DNA from: Oscillospiraceae bacterium
GTDB lineage: Bacteria > Bacillota > Clostridia > Oscillospirales > Ruminococcaceae
DNA length: 50,297 nucleotides
Assembly (NCBI GenBank): GCA_017545185.1
Contig: JAFWQJ010000055.1
Location: forward strand, 1-50,297
Reading direction: 5' to 3'
Shown here: positions 24,993-32,023 of the stretch, piece after piece
How positions within the stretch are numbered: the first letter of the stretch is position 1
How the letters are laid out: each line of letters starts with the position of its first letter
The notes under the pieces: model-generated
What the model saw: only the letters and a program-made list of their open reading frames with translations
What the model was told of the DNA's origin: nothing
The model's database searches: none
Made by a program: the position numbers and the translations under genes

Positions 24993-25419
24993 GAAGAAGC
25001 TTCTTTCGCATTGTGACGGCTGTGCCGCGTCCCGGCTTGCTCGTAACGGCCAGACGGTCGGTAAAGCTCTGCATGACCGTGAAGCCGAGCCCCGCGCGTT
25101 CCTCGGCGGGCGCACTCGAATACAGCGGCGTCATTGCCTGTGCGATGTCCGCAATGCCGCAGCCCTTGTCCGCGATCCGCACATAGATCACGCTGTCCGG
25201 CAGCAGCCTGACCGTCACCGTGATGCTGCCGGTGCCGGTGTTCCGGTAGGCATGGACAATGCAGTTCGTGACTGCCTCGGAGACCGCCGTCCGCAGATCG
25301 GCAAGCTCCTCGACGGTCGGGTCCAGCTGCGCCGCGAATGCGCAGACCATCGTCCGCGCAAAGCTCTCGTTTTCGGAGCGCGCGGGAAATGTACATTTCA
25401 GCTCATTGATTGTATGCAT
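24964..25419 (-). CDS. spoIIAB: Anti-sigma F factor SpoIIAB
   Basis: SpoIIAB is a serine kinase of the GHKL fold that holds SigF inactive and phosphorylates SpoIIAA. The N-box is EAVTNCIVHAY (near residue 48), the G1 box VRIADKGCGIAD and the later box RAGLGFTVMQSF. The length of 151 is normal. AAAGGAA lies 9 bases before the ATG. It overlaps both spoIIAA (17 bases) and sigF. Confidence 0.95.
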   Translation of the reverse strand: MHTINELKCTFPARSENESFARTMVCAFAAQLDPTVEELADLRTAVSEAVTNCIVHAYRNTGTGSITVTVRLLPDSVIYVRIADKGCGIADIAQAMTPLYSSAPAEERAGLGFTVMQSFTDRLAVTSKPGRGTAVTMRKKLLHGSEQETGG

Positions 25420-25762
25420 GTTCCGGTTCCTTTCTTTCCTGCGGCGGTGCGGCGACGCGGCTGCGGATCACGGCAAGCCTGTCCGCGCCGGAAATGCGCA
25501 GTACCTTGCGGATCTGCTGCGAGGGATTGTGGATCTCCAGCGTGCCGCCGTATTCCTCCATGAGCCGTGCGCGTCCCATGATGAGCCCGATGCCGGAGCT
25601 GTCCATGAAGGTGACATGCCCGAAATCCAGCACGACGACCGGCGGAAACTGCTCCCGCACGGCGAAGTCGATCTGCTCGCGGATCTCCTTGGCGTGGTGG
25701 TGGTCAAGCTCACCGCTCAGATAGGCGGTCAGCCTGCGGGGTTCCTGTTTCAGTTCAACCAT
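25403..25762 (-). CDS. spoIIAA: Anti-sigma F factor antagonist SpoIIAA
   Basis: SpoIIAA is the STAS-domain protein that frees SigF by binding SpoIIAB when unphosphorylated. The phosphorylation site is FMDSSGIGLIMGR, with Ser56 the likely target. The start of the STAS fold (LTAYLSGELDHHHAKEIREQID) is typical. The 119-residue length includes a short charged C-terminal tail (PPQERKEPEHAYNQ). It is the first gene of the spoIIA operon. A TATAAT on the minus strand at about 25797-25802 may be its -10 box. Confidence 0.95.
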   Translation of the reverse strand: MVELKQEPRRLTAYLSGELDHHHAKEIREQIDFAVREQFPPVVVLDFGHVTFMDSSGIGLIMGRARLMEEYGGTLEIHNPSQQIRKVLRISGADRLAVIRSRVAAPPQERKEPEHAYNQ

Positions 25763-25835
25763 AATGCGGCGTCCTTTCTTTTTTTAGGATGCCTTTATTA
25801 TACCGCATTCCCTCCGCAAACCCTGTCGAAGCACG

Positions 25836-25972
25836 GAGCCCGTGCGGGCAGTGCCCGCCTCCATTTCCCTCCGGGGGCGGTGAGCGAAGCTCCCCCAATT
25901 TTCTTTATTGCACGCCGCTAAAGCGGCTTCTTTGGCGTTATTGCTCCCAATACTGAAGCACACCGCAAGATT
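25836..25972 (-). repeat. Intergenic module A
   Basis: This copy reads GCGGGCAGTGCCCGC, CCCTCCGGGGGCGGTGAGCGAAG, GCCGCTAAAGCGGC and TTGCTCCCAAT on the plus strand. It lies 74 bases upstream of spoIIAA and pairs, in inverted orientation, with the copy at 26660-26826. The whole interval 25763-26875 (1.1 kb) carries repeats and terminators and no supported gene. Confidence 0.8.
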
Positions 25973-25984
25973 ACCGGTATTTTT

Positions 25985-26084
25985 GTTTAGTGAATAGTGA
26001 ATAATGAAAAGTGAATAGTATTTCCGGGAGATGCCTCCATTCACAGCGCGTAAACGGAACGATCCGCAAGACTGAAAACACCAA
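25985..26084 (+). repeat. Intergenic module E (GTGAAT-rich)
   Basis: The stretch contains several TGAATAGTGAATA-type units, then CCGGGAGATG, CCATTCACAGCG and ACGATCCGCAAGAC. The same order of blocks occurs at 36911-37012, and inverted at 26553-26655. In both direct copies it lies between module A and element B. Confidence 0.75.
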
Positions 26085-26250
26085 ACAGACAGAGGTATGC
26101 GGTGCGCCCCAAGGGGGTCAAGGGGTCAGGAAAGCGGGGGCTCGGGGGCGAAAACCTAGGGGGATAGGGGGAATAAGCCGCTTGCGGCGCATCCCCCTGT
26201 CCTCCTGGGTTGTCACCCCCGAACTCGCGCCCCGCGCCCGGCTAAATCAT
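26085..26250 (+). repeat. Element B, copy 2
   Basis: The copy starts with CAGACAGAGGTATGCGGTG and folds into a long helix. AACCTAGGGGGATAGGGGGA pairs with the arm at about 26193-26213 with three G-U type pairs, below a GCCGC/GCGGC tip and inside a CGGGGG/CCCCCG outer stem. The conserved bases next to the helix are CGAAAACCTA on the left and TGGGTTGTC on the right. It shares no coding frame with copies 1 and 3. Confidence 0.75.
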
Positions 26251-26470
26251 ACAATCGGATATAAGGATAAAGCGAGAATGCTAAAAGATACACAACAACT
26301 GCAATATTCAATTGTCAAGATTCCAAAGCGCATCCTGTCTTCGGCGTTCCCGGAAACGAATCGACCCCAATGACGACGTCCGGTCTGCTCACATGCCGGC
26401 GCATTCCGGCTCCGGAATCCCGGATGCCCGCAAATGCCCGTATCGCTCTCTGCTAATCCCGCAGAAACGC

Positions 26471-26502
26471 AAAAAAGTTGCACGTTTCGGTGCAACTTTT
26501 TT
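26471..26502. terminator. Strong symmetric hairpin terminator
   Basis: AAAAAAGTTGCAC and GTGCAACTTTTTT form a perfect 13-bp stem with a 6-base loop and can terminate on either strand. No gene lies directly before it, so it may bound a transcript of element B or prevent read-through. Confidence 0.75.
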
Positions 26503-26552
26503 GATTCTGGCGATGATAGCACAGTATTTCGGAGATGATCGGACAGAAAAGA

Positions 26553-26655
26553 GGATAGGGGGTATTTGTATCGTTTCGTTTTCGTGCTGTGAATGGGGAC
26601 ATCTCCCGGAAATACTATTCACTATTCGTTATTCACCATTCACTATTCACTGAAA
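26553..26655 (-). repeat. Intergenic module E, inverted copy
   Basis: Read on the minus strand it has GTGAATAGTGAATGGTGAATA, TAGTATTTCCGGGAGATG, CCATTCACAGC and AAACGATAC, matching 25985-26084 closely. Together with the flanking A copies it makes 25.84-26.83 kb a large interrupted inverted repeat. Confidence 0.75.
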
Positions 26656-26659
26656 TCAA

Positions 26660-26826
26660 GATTATCGGTTTGCTGCCGGCGAGCTTCAGCATTGGGAGAA
26701 AAAACGCCAAAGAAGCCGCCCCGCGGCGTGTGCTGCGAATGTTAGGAGAGCTTCGCTAACCGCCCCCGGAGGGAAATGGAGGCGGGCACTGCCTGCACGA
26801 AGGGAATCGCCAGCGCAGGCTCCGCG
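26660..26826 (+). repeat. Intergenic module A, inverted partner copy
   Basis: The copy has GCTTCAGCATTGGGAGAA, GCCGCCCCGCGGC, GGAGAGCTTCGCTAACCGCC and GGCGGGCACTGCC. Read on the minus strand it follows the tRNA cluster terminator, in the same orientation relative to upstream genes as the other copies. Confidence 0.8.
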
Positions 26827-26833
26827 CAAGAGA

Positions 26834-26867
26834 AAAGACCGTAAATGCAAACGCATTCACGGTCTTT
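26834..26867 (-). terminator. Terminator of the tRNA cluster
   Basis: On the minus strand AAAGACCGTGAATGC and GCATTTACGGTCTTT form a long stem with one mismatch, followed by TCTCTT. It lies just after the tRNA-His gene. Confidence 0.8.
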
Positions 26868-26875
26868 CCTCAGCG

Positions 26876-26950
26876 GGTGGGTAGTGGGATTCGAACCCAC
26901 GATCTTCGGATCCACAATCCGACGCTTTAACCAGCTAAGCCATACCCACC
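26876..26950 (-). tRNA. tRNA-His (GTG)
   Basis: The minus strand folds as a full cloverleaf. The anticodon stem TCGGA/TCCGA encloses the loop TTGTGGA (anticodon GTG), and the T loop is TTCGAAT. An extra 5' G faces a C at the discriminator position, the special identity pair of tRNA-His. CCA is not encoded. Confidence 0.96.
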
Positions 26951-26982
26951 ATATTCAGTTTTTCTGCATCACAATGCAGGAA

Positions 26983-27056
26983 CGCGCCTTAAAGGATTCG
27001 AACCTTTGACTTACTGCTTAGAAGGCAGTTACTCTATCCAGCTGAGTTAAAGGCGC
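26983..27056 (-). tRNA. tRNA-Arg (TCT)
   Basis: The acceptor stem is GCGCCTT/AAGGCGC. The anticodon stem ACTGC/GCAGT holds the loop CTTCTAA (anticodon TCT), and the T arm is AAAGG-TTCGAAT-CCTTT. The gene is 74 nt with a G discriminator and no encoded CCA. Confidence 0.95.
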
Positions 27057-27077
27057 AAATGTCATTTTCATGACAGA

Positions 27078-27148
<71 letters not shown>

Positions 27149-27200
27149 ATCGGCTGAGCCAGTGCGGTCAGTTCGGCTTTGTACCGGCACTGCAAGAGCT

Positions 27201-27229
27201 ATTATATCATATTCCGGCAGTTTTGTCAA
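27201..27229 (-). promoter_or_regulatory. Promoter of the tRNA cluster
   Basis: On the minus strand a full consensus TTGACA, a 17-base spacer and TATAAT, 52 bases before tRNA-Gly. Confidence 0.9.
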
Positions 27230-27266
27230 GAGGGTTCTGCGATTTTTTTCGATTGGTAAACCCGGA

Positions 27267-27295
27267 TTGACAGCATTCGCGTTTTTTGATATAAT
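27267..27295 (+). promoter_or_regulatory. Promoter of the GGDEF-protein gene
   Basis: A full consensus TTGACA, a 17-base spacer and TATAAT on the plus strand, divergent from the tRNA promoter. The leader is only about 25 bases. Confidence 0.9.
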
Positions 27296-27327
27296 GATAC
27301 CAAAGAATCGGAAAGGCGGACTGCAAA

Positions 27328-29076
27328 ATGAACGAAGCTGCGGGGATCATCGGCAATGTCACCACAGACGCGAACTTTCATATGCTCTATGCGGATGCGG
27401 GGTTCTTTCACTATTTCGGGGACGATGTGCTCTATTCGATCCTGCGGACAGTCCACGAGGACGACACCGAACGCCTGCTCGCGCTTGCTTCCTCGCTGCG
27501 CGGCGGTCAGACCGAGCACGCTGCGGTCAGGATGCGCGGAAATACCGCGGACTGGCGCTGGATGCTCGCGTCCGTTACCGCAAAGGGCGAAGGCGGACAG
27601 CGGCAGTATCAGCTGCGCATTTCCGATGCGGGCGGCACCGAACGCGCACTTGCGGCGCTTTCCGCAAAGAATACGGAATACCGCTTCTATCTCAATCTGA
27701 TGCGCGATTTCTCCTTCTGCTACTCCTTCCGCACAAAGCATATCCGCCTGATGTCCTTTGATGTCTGCCGCGAAAATGTCATTGCCGACATGCTGCTGGA
27801 CGACTGGAAGGAACAGGCGATCTCCGGCGGCATGGTCGCGGAGCGGGATATCCCGAAATTTGAAAAGCTCTGCGCGGATATCGCAGCAGGTGTCAGCCGC
27901 TTTCAGTGCGAGCTCGAAACGAGCGTCTGCTCCATGGGCAGACAGACCGAATACTGCGCGTTCCGTGGCGTGACCTGCTCCGATGCGCCCGGCAGAAAGC
28001 GCGTGCTCGGCACGGTCGGCTTTCTGCACGCGAAATATAAAAGCAAGGAGCCCGGCTGGCTTATTGAGGCGACGCGCGACCCCGCGACCGATCTGCTCAA
28101 TAAAAATGCCGTCACCGCGCACGCGAAGGCCGTGCTCGCGCTGCAGCCGCAGGATACGGTCACGCTCGTGCTGCTGACGATCGACGGATTCCGCGAGATC
28201 AATGACCGCTTCGGGCATCTGTTCGGGGACGAGGTGCTGTTCACGCTGTCGCATATCCTCAAAACCGAGATCGGTCAGCGCGGCGCGGCCGGACGCATCG
28301 GCGGAAGCATGTTCCTGCTTGTATTGGAGCATATTGCGGACGAGACCGATCTCCGCGGCATTCTGCGCGCGATCCGCACGAAATTTGAATGGGCGCACGA
28401 CAGCGCACAGGAAAATGCCGTACATGTGACATGCTCCATGGGTGCGGCCTGTTATCCGGCTGACGCGAAAACCTATGAGGAGCTGTTCCGGCAGGCCGAA
28501 AAAGCGTTGTATATTGCGCAGGAAAAGGGACATAACCGCTATGTCATCTACGATGTGAACAAGCACGGTGCGGTTGAGGTCACGCGCACGCGGGATATGT
28601 CCGACCTGTATGCGCCGGCGCCGACACAGAGCAATGCGGGCTTTACTGCGGAGCTCGTGCGAAATCTGCAGCAGGGAAAGCAGGAGATCCTGCCGCTGCT
28701 GCAGCGGATCGGGCCGCAGTTCGGTCTGGACGGCATCCAGATCTTCACCGCGCCGGACTGGAAGGCCGCATACAGCTGGGGGCATCCGGTCGCGGGCACC
28801 GCGGAGGTGCTGATCGGGGAGCCGTTCCTGCGGCAGTATTCCGAGGATCATATCTGCGTCATTGACAATGCGAATGCGCTCGAAGGGCTCGCCGACGACG
28901 TTTATCACTGGATGTCTGCGGAGAACATGCCCGGTGCGCTGCTGTATCTGGACGAGCGCGAGGGAAAGCCGTTTGCGGTGATCTCATTCGGGCTGTTCGG
29001 GCATTTCCGGAAATGGAGCACCCCGGACACCGGCCTTCTGACCGTCATCGCCGCGGCACTCACCCGGATGATCTGA
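27328..29076 (+). CDS. Cytosolic protein with PAS-like, degenerate GGDEF and C-terminal domains
   Basis: Residues about 1-110 look like a PAS-type sensor (ADAGFFHYFGDDVLYSILRTVHEDD). Residues about 250-410 form a GGDEF domain, shown by DPATDLLNKNAVTAHA, LLTIDGFREINDRFGHLFGDEVLFTLS and RQAEKALYIAQEKGHNRYVIYD. The signature loop reads GGSMF (residues 325-329) in place of GG(D/E)EF, so diguanylate cyclase activity is unlikely and it may instead bind nucleotide or act as a scaffold. Residues about 450-582 resemble a GAF-like sensor; this is weak. No membrane segment is seen. It is transcribed alone from a consensus promoter. Confidence 0.9.
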   Translation: MNEAAGIIGNVTTDANFHMLYADAGFFHYFGDDVLYSILRTVHEDDTERLLALASSLRGGQTEHAAVRMRGNTADWRWMLASVTAKGEGGQRQYQLRISDAGGTERALAALSAKNTEYRFYLNLMRDFSFCYSFRTKHIRLMSFDVCRENVIADMLLDDWKEQAISGGMVAERDIPKFEKLCADIAAGVSRFQCELETSVCSMGRQTEYCAFRGVTCSDAPGRKRVLGTVGFLHAKYKSKEPGWLIEATRDPATDLLNKNAVTAHAKAVLALQPQDTVTLVLLTIDGFREINDRFGHLFGDEVLFTLSHILKTEIGQRGAAGRIGGSMFLLVLEHIADETDLRGILRAIRTKFEWAHDSAQENAVHVTCSMGAACYPADAKTYEELFRQAEKALYIAQEKGHNRYVIYDVNKHGAVEVTRTRDMSDLYAPAPTQSNAGFTAELVRNLQQGKQEILPLLQRIGPQFGLDGIQIFTAPDWKAAYSWGHPVAGTAEVLIGEPFLRQYSEDHICVIDNANALEGLADDVYHWMSAENMPGALLYLDEREGKPFAVISFGLFGHFRKWSTPDTGLLTVIAAALTRMI

Positions 29077-29079
29077 AGC

Positions 29080-29325
29080 CGGCAGGGCGGGCGGGCGGGC
29101 AGTGCCCGCTGCCGTTTTCCTCCGGGGGCGGTTGGCGAAGCGCGCCCAACAATCGCGGTACACGCCGCAAAGCGGCTTCTTTAGTGTTACTGCTCCCAGC
29201 GGGCGGGGAGCCCCCGCGGGCGTTTCCCTCCGGGGGCAGTGGGCGAAGCGCGTCCAACAATCGCGGTACACGCCGCGGGGCGGCTTCTTTGGCGTTGCTG
29301 CTCCCAATGCTGAAGTACGCCGGAA
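29080..29325 (-). repeat. Two tandem copies of intergenic module A
   Basis: The copies begin 4 bases after the GGDEF gene stop codon with GCGGGCAGTGCCCGC and GGAGCCCCCGCGGGCG. Each contains CCTCCGGGGGC, GGCGAAGCG, GCCGC..GCGGC and GCTCCCA blocks. The interval 29077-29396 holds only these and the terminator cassette. Confidence 0.8.
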
Positions 29326-29340
29326 GTACAACTGAAAACA

Positions 29341-29377
29341 AAAAGGACGCTGATGCTGTGATCGGCGTCCTTTTTTT
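29341..29377. terminator. Shared GGACGC terminator cassette, copy 2
   Basis: AAAAGGACGC pairs with GCGTCCTTTT, with GAT/ATC inside. It lies between the convergent GGDEF gene and the adenine deaminase operon and can serve both. Confidence 0.85.
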
Positions 29378-29396
29378 GTGCCTTTTGTCATTACGG

Positions 29397-29700
29397 TCAA
29401 TAGGAATTGAACAGCCGGAATGTACATTCATAAGCCTGCGGGTTTGCCTTGAACTGTTCCGGATCGGAATCGAAAATGAAATCGTCCGGGAACACCAGCT
29501 CGCCGTCGTGGCCGCATATCCAGTGAAAGGTGATCCATTGATCCTCGTCCCATTCGACCGGCTGCTTCTTATCCTGCACGGAGATGCATCTGCCGTTTGC
29601 CTTTTCGGTGATCTTCGCGTCGAGAAATACATCAAGTCCTATGTGGTTTACCGTCCTTCCAAATCTCAGATTTCAGAAAAAGGACTTTGCGGAAAAGCTG
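29397..29700 (-). pseudogene. Decayed gene fragment, C-terminal part of an unknown protein
   Basis: The minus strand is open for about 100 codons, giving LRFGRTVNHIGLDVFLDAK and ending ...QAYECTFRLFNSY, but no plausible start codon with a ribosome site is present. The only usable codon is an internal GTG at 29579, which would leave 60 residues. Just upstream a second frame reads sensibly (FRKVLFLKSEIWKDGK) before stopping, which suggests a frameshift near 29650. I read this as the tail of a degraded gene behind the GNAT gene. A short real 60-residue gene cannot be excluded. Confidence 0.4.
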
Positions 29701-29703
29701 AAT

Positions 29704-30159
29704 TTATCGTTCTGTCACGAACCGGGCAAGTTCAACATTTCCGTCTGTTTCCGCGGATATGATATGAAATCCGCATTTTTCCGTGTAGAACTTCACATTT
29801 TCTTTCTTATCCGCAGGTGTTGCCAGCGTGATCTTCTCCCAATCCGCATACAGTTCCTTTATAAACTGAACTGCCCCTGTACCGAGCCCTTTGCCCTGAT
29901 ATTCCGGAACAATGCAAAGGCAGGTGATCTCATAGATATGTGTTTCAAGCTTTTTACAGGCAATGCATCCGACAGGTTTCCGGTCACACAGTATGATATA
30001 TTTCGGATGCGCTCTGACGGATGCTTCCATTTCTGCTGCCGTTTTGCCGTACCCGGGGCACGCGCCGTATTTTATGTGATCGCTGTAAAATGCAGCATTG
30101 TAGATATGGATCAGCAATTCTGCATCTTCCGGTAATGCTTTTCTGTATTCTACTGTCAC
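29704..30159 (-). CDS. GNAT family N-acetyltransferase
   Basis: The protein transfers an acetyl group from acetyl-CoA to an amine of unknown identity. The acetyl-CoA motif is VPEYQGKGLGTGAVQFIKE (R/QxxGxG/A form), preceded by ITCLCI and followed by YTEKCGFHII. A GTG at 30159 is taken as the start because GGGGGG precedes it by about 7 bases. An ATG at 30177 is in frame without a ribosome site. It follows adenine deaminase by 34 bases and is probably cotranscribed with it. Confidence 0.85.
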   Translation of the reverse strand: MTVEYRKALPEDAELLIHIYNAAFYSDHIKYGACPGYGKTAAEMEASVRAHPKYIILCDRKPVGCIACKKLETHIYEITCLCIVPEYQGKGLGTGAVQFIKELYADWEKITLATPADKKENVKFYTEKCGFHIISAETDGNVELARFVTER

Positions 30160-30193
30160 AGTTTGTCCCCCCCGCATTTTTCAGCAGCACAGG

Positions 30194-31882
30194 TCACACA
30201 AATAAATCAAGCAGCGTCTGCGTCTGCACATCGGCCAGCCCGAAGGTCGTCATTTTGATCGCCGGGATCACCGTCAGCGAGACAAACGCCATGTTCATGA
30301 ACGGTGAGATGTTCTCCGGCACGCCGAGTGCGCGCACCGCTTCATTCAGCGCACGGTTCTGCGCCGCGACCGTCTCCGCATCCGCATCGCTCATCAGTCC
30401 CGCGACCGGCAGCGGCAGCTCCGCGAGGATTTCGCCGTCCGCGGCCGCCGCACATCCGCCGCCCAACGTCCGGATGCGGTTTGCAGCAGCCGCCATGTCC
30501 GCGTCATTCGTGCCGATCACAATGAGATTGTGCGCGTCATGCGAGACAGACGCCGCGATCGCGCCGCGCCGCAGGCCGATGCCGCTGATATAGCCGAGCC
30601 CCCTGTGCCCCGTGCCTTTGTGCCGCTCGATCACCGCGAGCTTCAGGATATCCCGTGCGGTATCAATGCCGTTATTCTTCGTAAAATCAAGTGTTTCGAT
30701 GTGTTCCTCCGTCAGGAGCTGCCCGGGGATCACGCCGATCACGCGGCATTTGTTCCCCTGCGGTTCGATATGAAAATCGTCCGGAGAAAGCGCGTCCAGA
30801 TGAAACGAATGCAGCACCGGTGACCATTTCTCCGCACGGAGATCCGGTGCATCAAACGGCCTGCATACGCCGTTTTCGACCACGCGGACGCCGCTGCTGT
30901 AGACATCCCGCACGGCCATGCGGTCAAGGTCGCTGAGCACGAGAATGTCTGCGCGGTAACCCGGTGCGATCGCGCCGGTGCGCTGCAGATGAAAGCACTG
31001 CGCCGCCTGGATCGTCGCCATTTGTATGCAGGTGACGGCGGATTTTCCCGCCTGTACCGCAAGACGGATGATGCTGTCGATATGGCCGTCCGAAAGCAGG
31101 TCGGCGGGGTGACGGTCGTCCGTGACGAGCAGGCAGCGGCGGCAGTACGGCTCCGCAAACAGCGGGAGCAGCGCCTCCAGATTCCGCGCCGCAGTGCCCT
31201 GCCGGATCATCAGCCACTGTCCCTTGCGCACGCGCTCCAGTCCCTCCGCGGCAGAGGAGCATTCGTGGTCGCTCTGGATGCCCGCGGCGATATAGCGGTC
31301 GAGGTCGTGACCGGTCAGCAGCGGCGCGTGGCCGTCGATGACCTTGCCGGCAGCCTTCGCCGCACGGAGCTTGTCCATGACAAAATCCGCACCGGCCAGC
31401 ACGCCCGGATAGTTCATCATTTCCGCAAGGCCCGGCACGCGCGGGTTCGCCAGATACGGCGCAAGATCAGCCGCGGAAAGTGCTGCGCCGGATTCGTCCA
31501 GCGGCATCGCCGGGACGCAGGAGGGTGCCGTCAGATACACATGCAGCGGCAGATCATCGCTCATTTCCAGCATGAAGTCAATGCCCGCCGTGCCGCAGAC
31601 ATTCGCGATCTCATGCGGGTCTGCGACGATCGCGGTCGTGCCGTGCGGCAGGACGGCGCGCGCCAGCTCCGCCGGGGTGAGCATCGTGCTTTCGATGTGG
31701 ATATGTCCGTCGGTCAGGCCGGGGCAAAGGATGCAGCCGGTCACATCGCGGACGGTGTCGGCGTCTGCATCGGTATAATCGCCGGTGCCGAGTACGGTAT
31801 CGCCGGCGATCAGGACGTTTTCACGCAGCAGCTCGCCGGTAAAGACATTCAGGACGGTGCCGTTTTTCAGCAGCGTTTTCAT
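30194..31882 (-). CDS. ade: Adenine deaminase
   Basis: Ade converts adenine to hypoxanthine and ammonia in purine salvage. The amidohydrolase metal site is DGHIHIESTML, followed by PHGTTAIVADPHEIANVCG, GHAPLL and TDDRHPADLL. The C-terminal Ade domain ends with VSHDAHNLIVIGTNDADMAAAANRI. The ATG at 31882 is served by AAAGGAG. The longer frame to 31972 runs through the promoter. At 562 residues the length matches the family. Confidence 0.95.
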   Translation of the reverse strand: MKTLLKNGTVLNVFTGELLRENVLIAGDTVLGTGDYTDADADTVRDVTGCILCPGLTDGHIHIESTMLTPAELARAVLPHGTTAIVADPHEIANVCGTAGIDFMLEMSDDLPLHVYLTAPSCVPAMPLDESGAALSAADLAPYLANPRVPGLAEMMNYPGVLAGADFVMDKLRAAKAAGKVIDGHAPLLTGHDLDRYIAAGIQSDHECSSAAEGLERVRKGQWLMIRQGTAARNLEALLPLFAEPYCRRCLLVTDDRHPADLLSDGHIDSIIRLAVQAGKSAVTCIQMATIQAAQCFHLQRTGAIAPGYRADILVLSDLDRMAVRDVYSSGVRVVENGVCRPFDAPDLRAEKWSPVLHSFHLDALSPDDFHIEPQGNKCRVIGVIPGQLLTEEHIETLDFTKNNGIDTARDILKLAVIERHKGTGHRGLGYISGIGLRRGAIAASVSHDAHNLIVIGTNDADMAAAANRIRTLGGGCAAAADGEILAELPLPVAGLMSDADAETVAAQNRALNEAVRALGVPENISPFMNMAFVSLTVIPAIKMTTFGLADVQTQTLLDLFV

Positions 31883-31912
31883 TGCGTTCACTCCTTTTGA
31901 TCGGATGATCCT

Positions 31913-31941
31913 ATTATAACAAATAATACGGCAAAAAGCAA
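31913..31941 (-). promoter_or_regulatory. Promoter of adenine deaminase
   Basis: On the minus strand TTGCTT, a 17-base spacer and TATAAT with TGT just before it (extended -10). The leader is only about 25 bases, too short for a purine riboswitch. Confidence 0.8.
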
Positions 31942-31980
31942 TGGGAAAAGGGCAGATGCGGAAACCGGGCATCTTCTGAA

Positions 31981-32014
31981 AAAAGGACGCCGACTTTGCT
32001 GCCGGCGCCCTTTT
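31981..32014 (-). terminator. Shared GGACGC terminator cassette, copy 3
   Basis: AAAAGGACGCCG and CGGCGCCCTTTT form the stem with one mismatch. On the minus strand it ends in CCTTTTTT and terminates the dockerin peptidase gene 10 bases after its stop codon. Confidence 0.8.
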
Positions 32015-32023
32015 GTTTCTGTT

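Noticed and set aside
25985-26084. GTGAAT-rich repeats considered as a CRISPR or iteron-type origin
   Set aside because: Units are short, irregular and without spacers. No replication gene or DnaA box cluster is near, and the same block recurs with modules A and B elsewhere.
31883-31941. Purine riboswitch before adenine deaminase
   Set aside because: The promoter leaves a leader of about 25 bases, too short for an aptamer, and no purine aptamer motif is seen.
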